From Sinomicrobium soli (lineage in GTDB: Bacteria; Bacteroidota; Bacteroidia; Flavobacteriales; Flavobacteriaceae): a stretch of 64,000 bases of DNA. Positions 32,705-42,965 of this stretch are shown one piece after another. Under the pieces are notes generated by a model. That model did not search any database, was not told the DNA's origin, and saw only the letters and a list, made by a program, of their open reading frames with translations. The position numbers and the translations under genes were made by a program. The stretch lies in NCBI RefSeq assembly GCF_003285545.1, contig NZ_QLNV01000007.1, positions 209,157 through 273,156 on the forward strand, given 5' to 3'. Position 1 is the first letter of the stretch, and every line of letters starts with the position of its first letter.

Positions 32705-34045
32705 TTAAAACCTGAATTCTGTTGTCAATACAAAATGATAAAGTGTATCCGGCAGGCTACTCTCTTTTAAAAAAGCACCCGGGAATACAATATTGGACTC
32801 CAGTTGTATGTTTATAAAACTGCTGGGTTCAAACGAGATATTGGCTCCCATTTGATGGGCTATAAACCTTTTGTTGTTTGTACTCGGATAATCCAGGGTC
32901 ATGGGTGCGCCATATACACCGTCTTCTGTCGAATAGCGCCAAAAGACGTCATAATCTATTTCTGCCTGCCATTTGTTGAAGGTTGTGTTTATATAGGGAT
33001 GAACATCGATGAGGTTGGAAGGGCCAAACCGGGCAACCCGCCCGAAATATGCTCCTCTGGGGTACAAAGCATCAAAGGTGTTCATTTTGTTGTCTGTAGC
33101 ATCCCTGTCACCGCTTATCGCTTCCGTCTTTATGCCTAATCCGAAATCTCTTCCCATTATAGTAGTTTGTCTTTCTATATGCAGGGAAAGCGTCCATGCG
33201 GAAATATGCTGGTCCCCGAATGTCCCGAACTGGTACACCGCTTCATTGTTATAGGTCAGCTTTTTATAGTTGCCAAAGTGCCTGATTCCGACAGATGTTC
33301 TTCGCTCATTTTCTGTCCCGCTGTTATATAGGGCATTATCATCTTTCTGATAGAAGATATATACATCCACACCGGTCGTTCCAGAAAGTTGTGTTGTCGT
33401 GTATATACCGGAAAAGGTTTCGTCAAACTTTAAATAATCATTGTCGAATACACCGGAAAAAGGTTGTACGGGAACCGAGAAAAATCCCTTTACCTTAAAA
33501 TTCCGGTTTTGATAGTTTAGCTCTGTAAAATCAAATGATCTCCTAACATTAGGACCTTCCCGGATATCGACCAGCCTTCCCGAGCCCAGGCGCATGTTGT
33601 GCCTACCCGCGGCAATATCCCAGCTTGATGTGAATTGGTATTTGACAAACAACTGGTTTATATAAAGCTCGTCTTTGTCTACCGGACTAATATCATCTTT
33701 ATTTGTTGGCAAACTACTGCCCAGTTCTGTAAATAGTTCAAAATTCCTGCCTGCTTTTAAATGGGCATGCGCTAAAAATCTATTTAAATACCAGCTATTA
33801 TCCTGGCTTGCATAGCGGTCAAATTCACCATTAATAAATGATTCTGTTTGAAATCGCCAACTCCCCCCGAAGGAAAGTGTAGTATGGTGTGATATGTCAA
33901 CAATTTTTAAATTTTGATACAGGGTTTTATCCTCTATAGAATCTATTGATCTCAAATTATCTTGCTGGCGTAAAAGGGCAAACTCCTGACCATACATGGA
34001 ACAATGAAAAGCAATCAACAATATCATACAATTTTTAAGTCTCAT
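32705..34045 (-). CDS. Alginate-export-type outer-membrane porin, copy 1
   Basis: From the ATG at 34045 the product is 446 residues with a signal peptide (MRLKNCMILLIAFHCSMYGQ); an upstream start at 34096 adds nothing signal-like. It is almost all beta-barrel, with the family motifs WDIAAGRHNMRLGSGRLVDI, REGPNVRRSFDF and FGPSNLIDVHP, and ends TTEFRF. It belongs to the alginate_exp/AlgE-like family; in Bacteroidota these probably form passive channels for unknown solutes. A paralogue lies at 53756-55111. Confidence 0.85.
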   Translation of the reverse strand: MRLKNCMILLIAFHCSMYGQEFALLRQQDNLRSIDSIEDKTLYQNLKIVDISHHTTLSFGGSWRFQTESFINGEFDRYASQDNSWYLNRFLAHAHLKAGRNFELFTELGSSLPTNKDDISPVDKDELYINQLFVKYQFTSSWDIAAGRHNMRLGSGRLVDIREGPNVRRSFDFTELNYQNRNFKVKGFFSVPVQPFSGVFDNDYLKFDETFSGIYTTTQLSGTTGVDVYIFYQKDDNALYNSGTENERRTSVGIRHFGNYKKLTYNNEAVYQFGTFGDQHISAWTLSLHIERQTTIMGRDFGLGIKTEAISGDRDATDNKMNTFDALYPRGAYFGRVARFGPSNLIDVHPYINTTFNKWQAEIDYDVFWRYSTEDGVYGAPMTLDYPSTNNKRFIAHQMGANISFEPSSFINIQLESNIVFPGAFLKESSLPDTLYHFVLTTEFRF

Positions 34046-34148
34046 AACTAAACCCAGGTTGGCAATACTACTCACGAATTGAAGGAAAGATTGCAATAAT
34101 CTTTAGCCGATTTTTTACATATTGATTTTAAGACAATTACCCCCCTGA

Positions 34149-34672
34149 TTATTCTTTTGTAAATTGCAGGTCAATACTCAATTTTACAGTATCACTTACC
34201 GCAATACTACCTGTTTCCGTTATGACACTCCAAGACAGGTTGAAATCCTTTCTGTTAATGGCACCGGACATTTCAAAACCAGCTTAGGTTTGCCCATAAG
34301 GGCCCACGGCCATTCTATTGAAATCAACATCCAAGTCAATTTCCTTGGTGGTATCCCTAATTGTTAAATCTCCTACCAAAGTGCTTCCGTCAAATGATTT
34401 GGACTTAAATATGATCTCAGGATTGGGGTCTGCATCGAAAAAATCATCTGATTTCAAGTGTTTATCCCTATCACCATTTTTTGTGTTGATAGAACCGGTT
34501 TTTGCCGTGAAGTGAAAATCCGCATCAATGAAGTCCTTATTACCGGTCTCGGTTGTTGTATTAAAATCTTCAAAGTGACCGGCTACTGTAGAAATCATCA
34601 TGTGCTTCACTTTTAGCAGATTTCAGAATGTACAGTGTCAATTATCCATCTTGTTTTTTCTGTTGTACTCAT
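34149..34672 (-). pseudogene. YceI-family pseudogene (frameshift and nonsense)
   Basis: It reads from ATG 34672 as MSTTEKTRWIIDTVHSEI, then a one-base deletion near 34617 shifts the frame, which recovers as VKHMMISTVAGHFEDFNTTT. A TAA at about 34285 replaces the Lys codon in GPYGQTKAGFE; the frame then continues AGFEMSGAINRKDFNLSWSV to a normal stop at 34149-34151. It is a full-length second copy of the gene at 31660-32187, disabled twice. Confidence 0.88.
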
Positions 34673-34702
34673 GCTTTTTACGATCTAAAAATCAGTACTC
34701 AT

Positions 34703-36505
34703 TTATTTGCTTTGATAACCTCCGTAATATTTTACCGGGGACCAGTCGGGGATTACTTCCGGTAGTTTTGGGTTCATATTTTGATATTCACCTGAAGCAA
34801 ATACTACGTTGCCTCCCACTATGGTTAAAACTGATTTTAAATTATTGATTTCTTTTTCCGGAACGGTGAAGTAATCACCGGATAATAGTGCTAAGTCTGC
34901 ATACATACCGTTTTCTAAAGTCCCTTTAACGGTTTCTTCATCGGAAATCCAGGCACTGCCTTTGGTGTATAAATGCAAAGCTTCTTCTCTTGACAATTGG
35001 TTAGCCGGTTCGGATAGTTGAAGATCTCCTACGGTTTTACCTGTAATCAACCAATATAATGCGGGCCATGGATTGTAGCTTGCCACCCGTGTACCATCGG
35101 TTCCGGCTCCTACAGGAAGCCCCATATCCATCATTTTGCGAACGGGTGGTGCCTGTTTTGCCTTATCGGCTCCATAACGTTCAACGAAGTACTCCCCGGC
35201 ATAGGCCATACGCGCCTGAATGGCAATCCCTCCGTTTAAAGTCTTTATTCGTTGCAGATCTTCTTCCTTTACTGTTTCTGCATGGTCAAACAACCACCTT
35301 TTGGACGCCAATTTTCCATTGGTTTCCTCGTTCACCTCTTCGATCACATCCAACATGTTAGCTATGGTTTCTCCGTAAGTAGCGTGTATCCTGAATGGCC
35401 AGCCGTTATCTACATGAAGCCGTATGATTCTTTTGAGATCTTCCCGCCAGGTAGGTCTGTCTTCCAGCATAGGCTGAGGGGCCAGAAAATTTTCAAAATC
35501 ACCGGCGCTCCAGGCCAGAAATTCTCCGCCGCCTTCCAGCTCATATCCGTGGTCCAGATGTATCTCCCCATTATGTCCAACCTCATTGTTGGCTATCCAT
35601 TCCTGAAATTCTGCGTATTCCTCACCCTTGTTTTGCGGGAACAGATAATAGGAAAGACGAATGGGCATTTCACCCGCTTCAGCCAGAAGTTTTGTACCCG
35701 CATAGTCCTTTGGAAATTTATGGCCTCCCCCACCGGCATCGATACCGCTGGTAATCCCAAAGCTGTTTAGTTCCCGGTAGAATTGTCTGGTAGAGTTTAC
35801 CATTTCTTCCTCTGATAAAGAAGGTAATGCCCCGATGCGGGCATATAAGATCCCCGGATTGGGTTCTGCCAAAAGCACACCGGTCAATTTACCGTCGGCG
35901 CCTTTTTCAAAACTACTGCCTTCCGGGGCCTTCGTATTTTCGTCAATCGCCAAAGCATCGAGTCCCGCCTGATTGAGCCAAGCCCTGCTGTACAAAAAAA
36001 GCACATAAGCAGGTACATCTCCGGTAGCCTCGTTGATCTCCTGTGGGGTCGGAAAACGCTTTTCTTCGAATTGAAAAGGGCTCCACCCGCCTATTACCCG
36101 GACCCATTGTCCTTTAGGGGTTCTCTCTGCCTGTTCTTTTAACATCCGTAAGGCTTTCTTCAGGGACTTCACACCATCCCAACGGAGTTCGGCATTAAAA
36201 AAACGCCCGCCTCTTGTCAGGTGCAGATGCGAATCGTTGAGACCGGGGATTATGGTTTTGCCATGGGCATCAATGATTTTGGTCCCTTCGTTTTTCAGCT
36301 TTAAGATCTCTTCATTAGCTCCCGTCTCCAATACTTTTCCATCCTTTATAGCAATAGCTTCTGTAATTGTTCTGTCCGTATCCATAACAGCAACTTTTGC
36401 ATTATGAACAATCAGGTCGGCAAACGCGATGTTTTTGCTCTCCTTTTCTTTACAGGAGACAAATGCCAGGACAATAGTTAAAACTAATATAAATCGTTTC
36501 ATCAT
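34703..36505 (-). CDS. YtcJ-like amidohydrolase (lipoprotein), copy 1
   Basis: The 600-residue protein has a lipoprotein leader (LAFVSC, Cys18). It has the amidohydrolase-3 layout: GLNDSHLHLTRGG gives the first metal HxH, later His residues lie in RIHATYGETI and WLFDHAETVK, and the late Asp is in GLPVGAGTDGTRVASYNPW. It hydrolyses an unknown amide or related C-N bond in the periplasm or outer membrane. It is paralogous to 60109-61914; both contain WVRVIGGWSP/WVKVIGGWSP. It follows an isochorismatase-like gene after a strong hairpin. Confidence 0.88.
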   Translation of the reverse strand: MMKRFILVLTIVLAFVSCKEKESKNIAFADLIVHNAKVAVMDTDRTITEAIAIKDGKVLETGANEEILKLKNEGTKIIDAHGKTIIPGLNDSHLHLTRGGRFFNAELRWDGVKSLKKALRMLKEQAERTPKGQWVRVIGGWSPFQFEEKRFPTPQEINEATGDVPAYVLFLYSRAWLNQAGLDALAIDENTKAPEGSSFEKGADGKLTGVLLAEPNPGILYARIGALPSLSEEEMVNSTRQFYRELNSFGITSGIDAGGGGHKFPKDYAGTKLLAEAGEMPIRLSYYLFPQNKGEEYAEFQEWIANNEVGHNGEIHLDHGYELEGGGEFLAWSAGDFENFLAPQPMLEDRPTWREDLKRIIRLHVDNGWPFRIHATYGETIANMLDVIEEVNEETNGKLASKRWLFDHAETVKEEDLQRIKTLNGGIAIQARMAYAGEYFVERYGADKAKQAPPVRKMMDMGLPVGAGTDGTRVASYNPWPALYWLITGKTVGDLQLSEPANQLSREEALHLYTKGSAWISDEETVKGTLENGMYADLALLSGDYFTVPEKEINNLKSVLTIVGGNVVFASGEYQNMNPKLPEVIPDWSPVKYYGGYQSK

Positions 36506-36518
36506 TACTGTGAATAAG

Positions 36519-36547
36519 AACGCTCTGCTCCATGGAAGCAGAGCGTT
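36519..36547. terminator. Perfect 11-bp hairpin terminator
   Basis: AACGCTCTGCT and AGCAGAGCGTT pair completely around a 7-nt loop between two minus-strand genes, 10 bp after the isochorismatase stop. Only a short T-rich tail follows on either strand, so it may be a partial terminator or an RNA 3'-end protector. Confidence 0.65.
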
Positions 36548-36556
36548 TTGTATGGA

Positions 36557-37246
36557 TTAATGTTTAAGCATTTCTCTTGCGTACTGCACCCCTATGCCAT
36601 AAGCGCCCCCGTATTTAACAACGAGGTCATTTACCGGCTTATAGGTTTCCTGCCTGGCCCAATCGCGTTGTAATTCCAACAGGTATTGCAGGGAGGTAAT
36701 GGGTTTTGCACCGGCCTGAACCATACGCGTTACCGCCTGGTCATGCGCTTCTTTGGAAACGTCTCCGGAGGCATCGGTTATCACATACACATCATAACCT
36801 TCACTAATGGCAGATAAAACAGGTCCTACAATGCAGACACTGGTCCACAAACCGGCCATAACGATTTTCTTTTTCCCTTTACCGGTAATCGCTTTATGCG
36901 CATTTTTATCCTCCCAGGTATTCATCGTAGTTCTATCTACGTAACCGGAAGTTGATTCGGGATAAAATTCCTGGATTTCAGGAAAGACAGGACCGCTGAA
37001 TGATTTTTCTGCAACCGTAGTAACAACCGTCGGAATTTTAAAGATTTTAGAAGCTCCTGCCACGAGCCCTGTGTTGTTCCTTAATTCCGTCGTAGAAATA
37101 CTATGTGTGGCAAATGCCATTTGCCCTTCATGATCTATCAATAGTAAAGAATGGTTTGTCGGATTTAATAATTCCGGACTGGGTTCTTGTGCAAATCCTA
37201 ACAAACCGGAGATTCCGAATGCAATAAATAAAATTGTCTTTTTCAT
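36557..37246 (-). CDS. Exported isochorismatase-family hydrolase, copy 1
   Basis: From the ATG at 37246 the product is 229 residues with a signal peptide (MKKTILFIAFGISGLLGFAQ). Catalytic features of the cysteine-hydrolase fold are LLLIDHEGQMAF (Asp), VVTTVAEKSFSGP and AGLWTSVCIVGPVLSAISEG (Cys), with the YDVYVITDASGDVS loop. It is probably a periplasmic amidase or related hydrolase rather than a siderophore enzyme. It lies between pirin and amidohydrolase genes; the same three families recur at 60-64 kb. Confidence 0.88.
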   Translation of the reverse strand: MKKTILFIAFGISGLLGFAQEPSPELLNPTNHSLLLIDHEGQMAFATHSISTTELRNNTGLVAGASKIFKIPTVVTTVAEKSFSGPVFPEIQEFYPESTSGYVDRTTMNTWEDKNAHKAITGKGKKKIVMAGLWTSVCIVGPVLSAISEGYDVYVITDASGDVSKEAHDQAVTRMVQAGAKPITSLQYLLELQRDWARQETYKPVNDLVVKYGGAYGIGVQYAREMLKH

Positions 37247-37298
37247 TGTTGATTTAATTTGTGTCATTGTTGACGGTTATACATACTTTGATTCTTAT

Positions 37299-38015
37299 TT
37301 ACATCCGCATAGGAACTTCCATTAGGAGTAGCTCGGTGTCGGAATCAGCTTTTATCGCCAATTCCCGTACATCCCAGACCCCAAGTCCGTCCCTGTGGTT
37401 CATGGATTGGTTGTTTACGGTAACATTACCGCTAAGGACAAATACATAGACCCCGTTGTTTTCCGGGTTCTTCAGGCTATAGGAGAGCTCTCTTCCCTTT
37501 TCGAGGCGGGTCATATTAAACCAGGCATCCTGGTGTATCCAAACCCCTGCGTCATCCGGGTTGGGTGATAATACCTGCTGAAAACGGTTGTTGCGGTCTT
37601 CTGCCTTTAACGTTATCTGATCGTAACGGGGGGTGACATTCTGCTTGTTCGGAAAGACCCAGATCTGAAGGAACTTCACCTCTTTGTCCTTGTTTTTGTT
37701 ATACTCGGAATGTGTTATCCCGGTTCCGGCACTTAACACCTGGATGTCCCCGGATTTTATAACGGCTACATTCCCCATGCTATCCTTATGTTCCAGATCA
37801 CCTTCGAGGGGAATGGAAATGATTTCCATATTTTGATGCGGATGGGTACCGAAACCCATCCCGGCAGAAACCCTGTCATCATTTAATACGCGGAGCACCC
37901 CGAAGTGCATACGCTCCGGGTCGTGGTAACTGGCAAAACTAAAGGTGTGCCGGGAGTGTAACCAGCCGTGATTGGCGTCTCCTCTTGTTTCTGCTTTGTG
38001 AAGTACAGTGTGCAT
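37299..38015 (-). CDS. Pirin-family bicupin (YhhW type)
   Basis: The 238-residue pirin has the N-terminal cupin metal site HPHQNMEIISIPLEGDLEHKD (shown here as two pieces: HPHQNMEII and LEHKDSMG) and SAGTGITHSEYN. These place two His, one His and one Glu at the metal. The family includes quercetin dioxygenases and redox-responsive regulators. The start HTVLHKAETRGDANHGWLHS is typical of the 230-residue YhhW group. It shares direction with the downstream isochorismatase gene (52-bp gap). Confidence 0.9.
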   Translation of the reverse strand: MHTVLHKAETRGDANHGWLHSRHTFSFASYHDPERMHFGVLRVLNDDRVSAGMGFGTHPHQNMEIISIPLEGDLEHKDSMGNVAVIKSGDIQVLSAGTGITHSEYNKNKDKEVKFLQIWVFPNKQNVTPRYDQITLKAEDRNNRFQQVLSPNPDDAGVWIHQDAWFNMTRLEKGRELSYSLKNPENNGVYVFVLSGNVTVNNQSMNHRDGLGVWDVRELAIKADSDTELLLMEVPMRM

Positions 38016-38842
38016 AGTTTTAAATTCGTTATTTGATATATGATTATAGCTGTTTCTTTCGCTCTATCCCGATCTATGTTTTACCGGGATTTATTTACTC
38101 CCCGCGGGAATTGCGCTATTTGTAATGGTTTGCGCCAAAAACGCTTTATGTGTCATTTTCCTTTTTAGTCGTGAACTGTTGGTACCTCCATTGTTTTTTC
38201 TGAAATATTTGCGATCCGGAATTTGTATGACGGATTGGATTCTTAATAGACTAATTTTATGCCATAATTATAACAACCTGAATAACAATATATTGAAAAC
38301 AAGCTGCGTGTTTTTTATTTCCTTTTTTTAGTACTATTCTCTTATATTAGAATTTTAAGGGGTTTTCAGTTTATTACAGGATTTATTCAGCGGTGAAGAG
38401 ACTGATTACCCTTTATCCGTTCGATAACCCCGGAACATTGCGTTGGGTTCTTTATGCATCTTTATGGTACATCAGAAACATCTATTTTGCCCTTAAAAAC
38501 TTTTTTAAAACATACCAAAAGGAGCGGCTTTAACGGCATGCCCTGCAATCTCCAATGTTTTATAGGATTGGAATTCAACAATTTGTGTTTTTGAAATATT
38601 ATCTTTAACTTAAGGGTTCGTCTAAACTTTATCCTTTGGTTCCTGTATGTGTATATCCGGATTTCCGGTATGGGTTGGCGTACAACAGATGCTTTTGCAC
38701 TACAGCGGTCCCGGATAGATTGAAATATAAAGTATCAGAATTATTTTGTTTTCCCCAACTCTTGAACGATGACAATTATCAGGCTTCGGACTTAAGAAAA
38801 ACCTGATATATATTTACGGTGATTTATTTAATTTCGCCAGAA
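38016..38842. other. Long intergenic region, no gene seen
   Basis: These 827 AT-rich bases separate the divergent pirin and histidine kinase genes. Frames here are short and lack domains or credible starts. I see no repeat shared with the rest of the window and no tRNA or CRISPR. It probably holds the two promoters and eroded sequence. A sigma-54 -24/-12 site (GG-N10-GC) was looked for by eye and not convincingly found. Confidence 0.5.
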
Positions 38843-40891
38843 ATGCCATTTTTAAAGTTCATGAGAGTTATACTATTCATCTTATTCATATTTGCTGCCT
38901 GCAATAAAGAACAGTACCACACTGCTGAAAATGTTGCGGGTGATACTTCGATTAGCCCCTGGAATCATGATACTACACTACCGGCGGATAGTCTTAGGAT
39001 TTCTACCGTGGAAAAGGTTAGTCAAATGGAAGCAGAAGCAAACAGGTTACTGCAATCAGGAAAACGTTTGTTGCAGGAGAATAAGGCAGAAAAAAATTAC
39101 GCTGAAATCATAAGCCTTTTAAACAGATCTTTACACATTTATACAGAATTGGGTGATAAGAACAGGCAGGCTGATGTGCTAAACTATTTGTCGGAATGCT
39201 ATCTTAATGAAGATAAATTGATAACGGCAGATAACCATTTGCAGAAGGCATTACTATTATTCAAATCTACGGGGCATGAACATATACACGAGACCTACCA
39301 CCTATTACAACTGGTACATAACATCCGGGGTAACCTGGAAAAAAGCCTGCATTATTCTCTTGAGAATGTTAAAAGCATGGTACAGACCAAAGACACTGTT
39401 CACGCCGGGCTGTATTATCATTTTGTAGGAGAAAACTACAGTGCTTTGGGCGATCGTCAAAAAAGCCTGGAATGGTATGATAAAGCGTTAAACATAAAAA
39501 ACAGCCTGGATACAAAATTATTGTATCACATTGTGAATGTGACCAGTAAAGAATTACTTCTTCTGAATAAAAACCAGGAGGCCCTGGATTTAATCCTGGA
39601 GGTAGCTCCATTTGAGAAATCTTCAGGTATAGCGGAGCTGGAAGAAGCCAAGGGGTATGCGTATAGTGCATTGGGTAAACAGGATATGGCAAACAGGCAT
39701 TTTGCCGAGATGTTGAGGTTATATGACAACGAATCCAGAAGCCATGAATTAATTCGAAAAAAATCGTTGGCGTATCTTAAGCTGGGTAGTTACTATGTAG
39801 ACCGGGAACAGTATAGCAAAGCTAAAGGTTATTTGTTGCATTCTTTCCCGTTTTCCAGTGTATCCAATATGGCCAAGGCAAACCTGATGTTATTTAAAGC
39901 AGACTCGGCTACAGGCAATTACAGAGATGCCATATCATACTACCAGACTTATAAAAAACTTAACGATTCTATCTTTAATACGGAGAAAAGCAGACAGATA
40001 CAAGAAATAAAAATCCGGTATGAAACGGTTAAGAAAGAAAATAAGATCAGCGATCTGCAAAATGAAAACGTAGTTAAAAGCATGGAACTGGACCGGGCTA
40101 ACCTGATAAAAAAATTAATCTTGGGAGGGCTTGTTCTCCTTTTTACCGCCAGCCTTTTTCTGTATAAAGGGCATGTGGATAAAAAGCGGATTAATAGGGT
40201 GTTATTAAGCCAAAAGGAGGAAATTGCACAGCAGAATAATACGCTACAGGAACTTTTGTCTGAAAAAGAATGGTTGATTAAGGAAATCCATCATCGGGTG
40301 AAGAACAATCTGCAAATAGTAATGAGTTTACTTAATACCCAATCCAGGTATATTAAAAACCCTGAAATATATGCTGCTATAAAAAAGAGCCAGTCCCGTT
40401 TATTTGCAATTTCCCTGATCCATCAAAAACTATATAAGTCGGACAATTCCAATTTAATAGATATAAATTCGTACATAGAAAATCTGCTTCGGTATTTAAG
40501 GGAAAGTCTGGATGAAGGTTCACACATTAAATATGAACTGGATGTAGACCGGATCATGCTTCAGGAAGACCAGGCCATTCCCGTAGGTTTAATTTTAAAT
40601 GAAGCCATCACCAATGCAATCAAATATGCTTTTCCGGAACAGGACAAAGGGGTAATTAAAGTCACTATGAAGAGTGAAAAAGATTATTATGTATTAAGCA
40701 TACAGGATAATGGGACAGGAATACAGAAGGATCATTCGAAGGATGTTCTTCCTTCTATGGGAATGACCTTAATAAAAGGGCTAAGCAAACAATTAAACGG
40801 ATCTTTGAAGATTGAAAATAATAATGGTACTTTAATCCGGGTTATGTTCAGGCACATCACCATTTCGGATATATACGCTCAACACACTTAA
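38843..40891 (+). CDS. TPR-containing membrane histidine kinase (HisKA_2 type)
   Basis: From the ATG at 38843 the product is 682 residues; the next ATG (38861) is equally possible. The leader FILFIFAAC looks like a lipobox, so the sensor part may be lipid-anchored. Residues about 50-390 contain TPR helices (LLNRSLHIYTELGDKNRQAD; YSALGDRQKSLEWYDKALNI), then a membrane helix (KKLILGGLVLLFTASLFLYK). The HisKA_2 phospho-site is KEIHHRVKNNLQIVMSLLNT, and the ATPase N and G boxes are LNEAITNAIKYAF and SIQDNGTGI. The response-regulator gene starts 10 bp later, so they form a pair. Confidence 0.92.
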   Translation: MPFLKFMRVILFILFIFAACNKEQYHTAENVAGDTSISPWNHDTTLPADSLRISTVEKVSQMEAEANRLLQSGKRLLQENKAEKNYAEIISLLNRSLHIYTELGDKNRQADVLNYLSECYLNEDKLITADNHLQKALLLFKSTGHEHIHETYHLLQLVHNIRGNLEKSLHYSLENVKSMVQTKDTVHAGLYYHFVGENYSALGDRQKSLEWYDKALNIKNSLDTKLLYHIVNVTSKELLLLNKNQEALDLILEVAPFEKSSGIAELEEAKGYAYSALGKQDMANRHFAEMLRLYDNESRSHELIRKKSLAYLKLGSYYVDREQYSKAKGYLLHSFPFSSVSNMAKANLMLFKADSATGNYRDAISYYQTYKKLNDSIFNTEKSRQIQEIKIRYETVKKENKISDLQNENVVKSMELDRANLIKKLILGGLVLLFTASLFLYKGHVDKKRINRVLLSQKEEIAQQNNTLQELLSEKEWLIKEIHHRVKNNLQIVMSLLNTQSRYIKNPEIYAAIKKSQSRLFAISLIHQKLYKSDNSNLIDINSYIENLLRYLRESLDEGSHIKYELDVDRIMLQEDQAIPVGLILNEAITNAIKYAFPEQDKGVIKVTMKSEKDYYVLSIQDNGTGIQKDHSKDVLPSMGMTLIKGLSKQLNGSLKIENNNGTLIRVMFRHITISDIYAQHT

Positions 40892-40901
40892 TATCAAGAA
40901 G

Positions 40902-42815
40902 ATGAAGAAACACATTCTTATTGTAGAAGATGAATTTATCGTAGCCAATGATTTGTCTTGCTATCTTGAAGAGCAGAACTTTGTTGTTTCAGGTATCGCT
41001 TCTACTGTTGAGGAAGCACTTCTGTTTATAGATAAACAGCCCCCCTATATCGTATTGCTGGATATTCATTTAAAGGGAAAATTGTCCGGTATTGATCTGG
41101 CTAAAAGGCTTCAACAGTTGAACATCCCTTTTATTTATCTTTCTGCTTACTCCAACAAACTGATCCTGGAGCAGGCGAAAAAGACAAATCCTTATGGTTT
41201 CCTGGTAAAACCTTTCAGGGAGAAAGACTTATACATTGCTTTGGAAATTGCCACATACCATATAGAGCATCATGCGGATACCAACACCCAGTCGGAACAA
41301 CAGCTTTTTGAAAAATTAAGCAGTATTCCGACGGGTGATAAAGGAGAAGAATGTTTTGAAGAAATAGCAAAGGTCTTACAGCCGGGTATTCCTTTTGATT
41401 TCCTGTTCTGTAATTTGGTCCGTGATACATATACGTTGAGATTGGGAATCCACAGGGTCGGAATCAGGAAATACCAGATCATAGGAGTCAACGAGTTTTC
41501 CAATATCCTGGGATTGTCCATCAGTGAGGTAGAAGGGATTATTGCGGAAAGAAGCCTGCTAAAAGTGCAGGGCATATACGAGGATACGGAATTTGACCGG
41601 TTGAAGGACCTTTCCCGGTTCGAAAAAATGGTGAGCACCCCGTTCAAACTACAATCCTGTATGGCCCTTAGCATAGATCAGGGACATGAAAAAAGGCTTA
41701 GTTTTTCATTTTATGCCAAGCATAAGGGAGTATTTAACAGGACGAGAGCAGATCTTATACAAAGCCTGGGTATTGTTTTTTCTGATATATTAGAAAATAA
41801 GGTCGGTCTGAAAAAATCTGGTGGCACTTCGGTAAAAGGACATGCTACAAGTCATAAAAACACGGGAACGTTTAAAGAGATTATAGGGAAAAGTCCGAAA
41901 CTTTTAAATGTTTTACACGACATTGAGCGTGTAGCCCCTATGAAAACTTCGGTTTTGATTATGGGAGAGAGTGGTACGGGAAAGGAATTATTTGCCAAAT
42001 GCATTCACCGGCTTTCACCACGTTCCGAAGCTCCGTTTGTGGTTATCAATTGTGGTGCCATCCCTGAAAACCTTATAGAATCGACCTTATTCGGACATGT
42101 AAAGGGAGCTTTTACCGGGGCTTCAACCCATAGTACAGGAAAATTTGAACAGGCCAACGGGGGAACCATATTTTTAGATGAAATAGGTGAAATGCCCCTT
42201 GAAATGCAGGTACGGCTCTTGAGGGTACTACAGGAGAATGAAATAGAACGCATCGGGGATACCAAGACCATACCCCTGGATGTAAGGGTCATTGCAGCAA
42301 CAAATAAAAACCTCGAACACGAGGTTGAAACGGGTAATTTCCGATTGGACCTGTATTACAGGTTACATGTTTTTCCTGTTTACGCTCCCCCGTTACGAGA
42401 GCGTAAGGAGGATATACCTCTTCTTGCCCAATATTTTTTAGATAAATATATGAGCCTGACAGGGAAATTCTTTGAAGGTTTATCTGAAAAAACTCTGGAA
42501 GCACTTTTGCGATACGATTTTCCGGGAAATATCCGGGAACTGGAGAATTTAATGGAACGGGCGGTGATCGTAGAAAACGGTAAAACATTGACTCCTGGTA
42601 ACTGGATTCCTGAAAATGAATTAATTACCTCTAATAACGACTTTAAAACATTCGAAACCAAACAGAAAGAATATATTGTAGAAGTTCTCGATCATACCAA
42701 CTGGCGCGTAAGCGGCCCTAAAGGCGCCGCAAAAATTTTGGGGATGAAAGAAAAAACACTTTTTGCCAAAATAAAGCGTTTGGGCATTGAGAAACGGGTA
42801 GGTTTAAAGTCGTAA
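40902..42815 (+). CDS. Response regulator with sigma-54 activator (NtrC-type) output
   Basis: The 637-residue protein has a receiver at 1-120 (VEDEF acidic pair, phospho-Asp in IVLLDIHL, Lys in FLVKPF) and a GAF-like linker at about 140-300. The AAA+ domain at about 325-560 has Walker A MGESGTGKELFAK, the sigma-54 contact loop GAFTGAS, Walker B GGTIFLDEIGE and RELENLMERAV. A Fis-type HTH at the C-terminus contains GAAKILGMKEKTLFAKIKRL. It activates RpoN-dependent promoters after phosphorylation by the adjacent kinase. The target genes are not evident. Confidence 0.93.
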   Translation: MKKHILIVEDEFIVANDLSCYLEEQNFVVSGIASTVEEALLFIDKQPPYIVLLDIHLKGKLSGIDLAKRLQQLNIPFIYLSAYSNKLILEQAKKTNPYGFLVKPFREKDLYIALEIATYHIEHHADTNTQSEQQLFEKLSSIPTGDKGEECFEEIAKVLQPGIPFDFLFCNLVRDTYTLRLGIHRVGIRKYQIIGVNEFSNILGLSISEVEGIIAERSLLKVQGIYEDTEFDRLKDLSRFEKMVSTPFKLQSCMALSIDQGHEKRLSFSFYAKHKGVFNRTRADLIQSLGIVFSDILENKVGLKKSGGTSVKGHATSHKNTGTFKEIIGKSPKLLNVLHDIERVAPMKTSVLIMGESGTGKELFAKCIHRLSPRSEAPFVVINCGAIPENLIESTLFGHVKGAFTGASTHSTGKFEQANGGTIFLDEIGEMPLEMQVRLLRVLQENEIERIGDTKTIPLDVRVIAATNKNLEHEVETGNFRLDLYYRLHVFPVYAPPLRERKEDIPLLAQYFLDKYMSLTGKFFEGLSEKTLEALLRYDFPGNIRELENLMERAVIVENGKTLTPGNWIPENELITSNNDFKTFETKQKEYIVEVLDHTNWRVSGPKGAAKILGMKEKTLFAKIKRLGIEKRVGLKS

Positions 42816-42965
42816 GACGATTGTGGCTTTTCTAAAAAAATCAGATCATTCCCATTAATCATAAAATCTCTGAATACCATTATGAGCGTGTAAATTAAAC
42901 GCTGTCCGATACCAGAGTTTCCAAAACATTTACCTGCAGCAAGGATCATTCAAATGAAAATGGTA

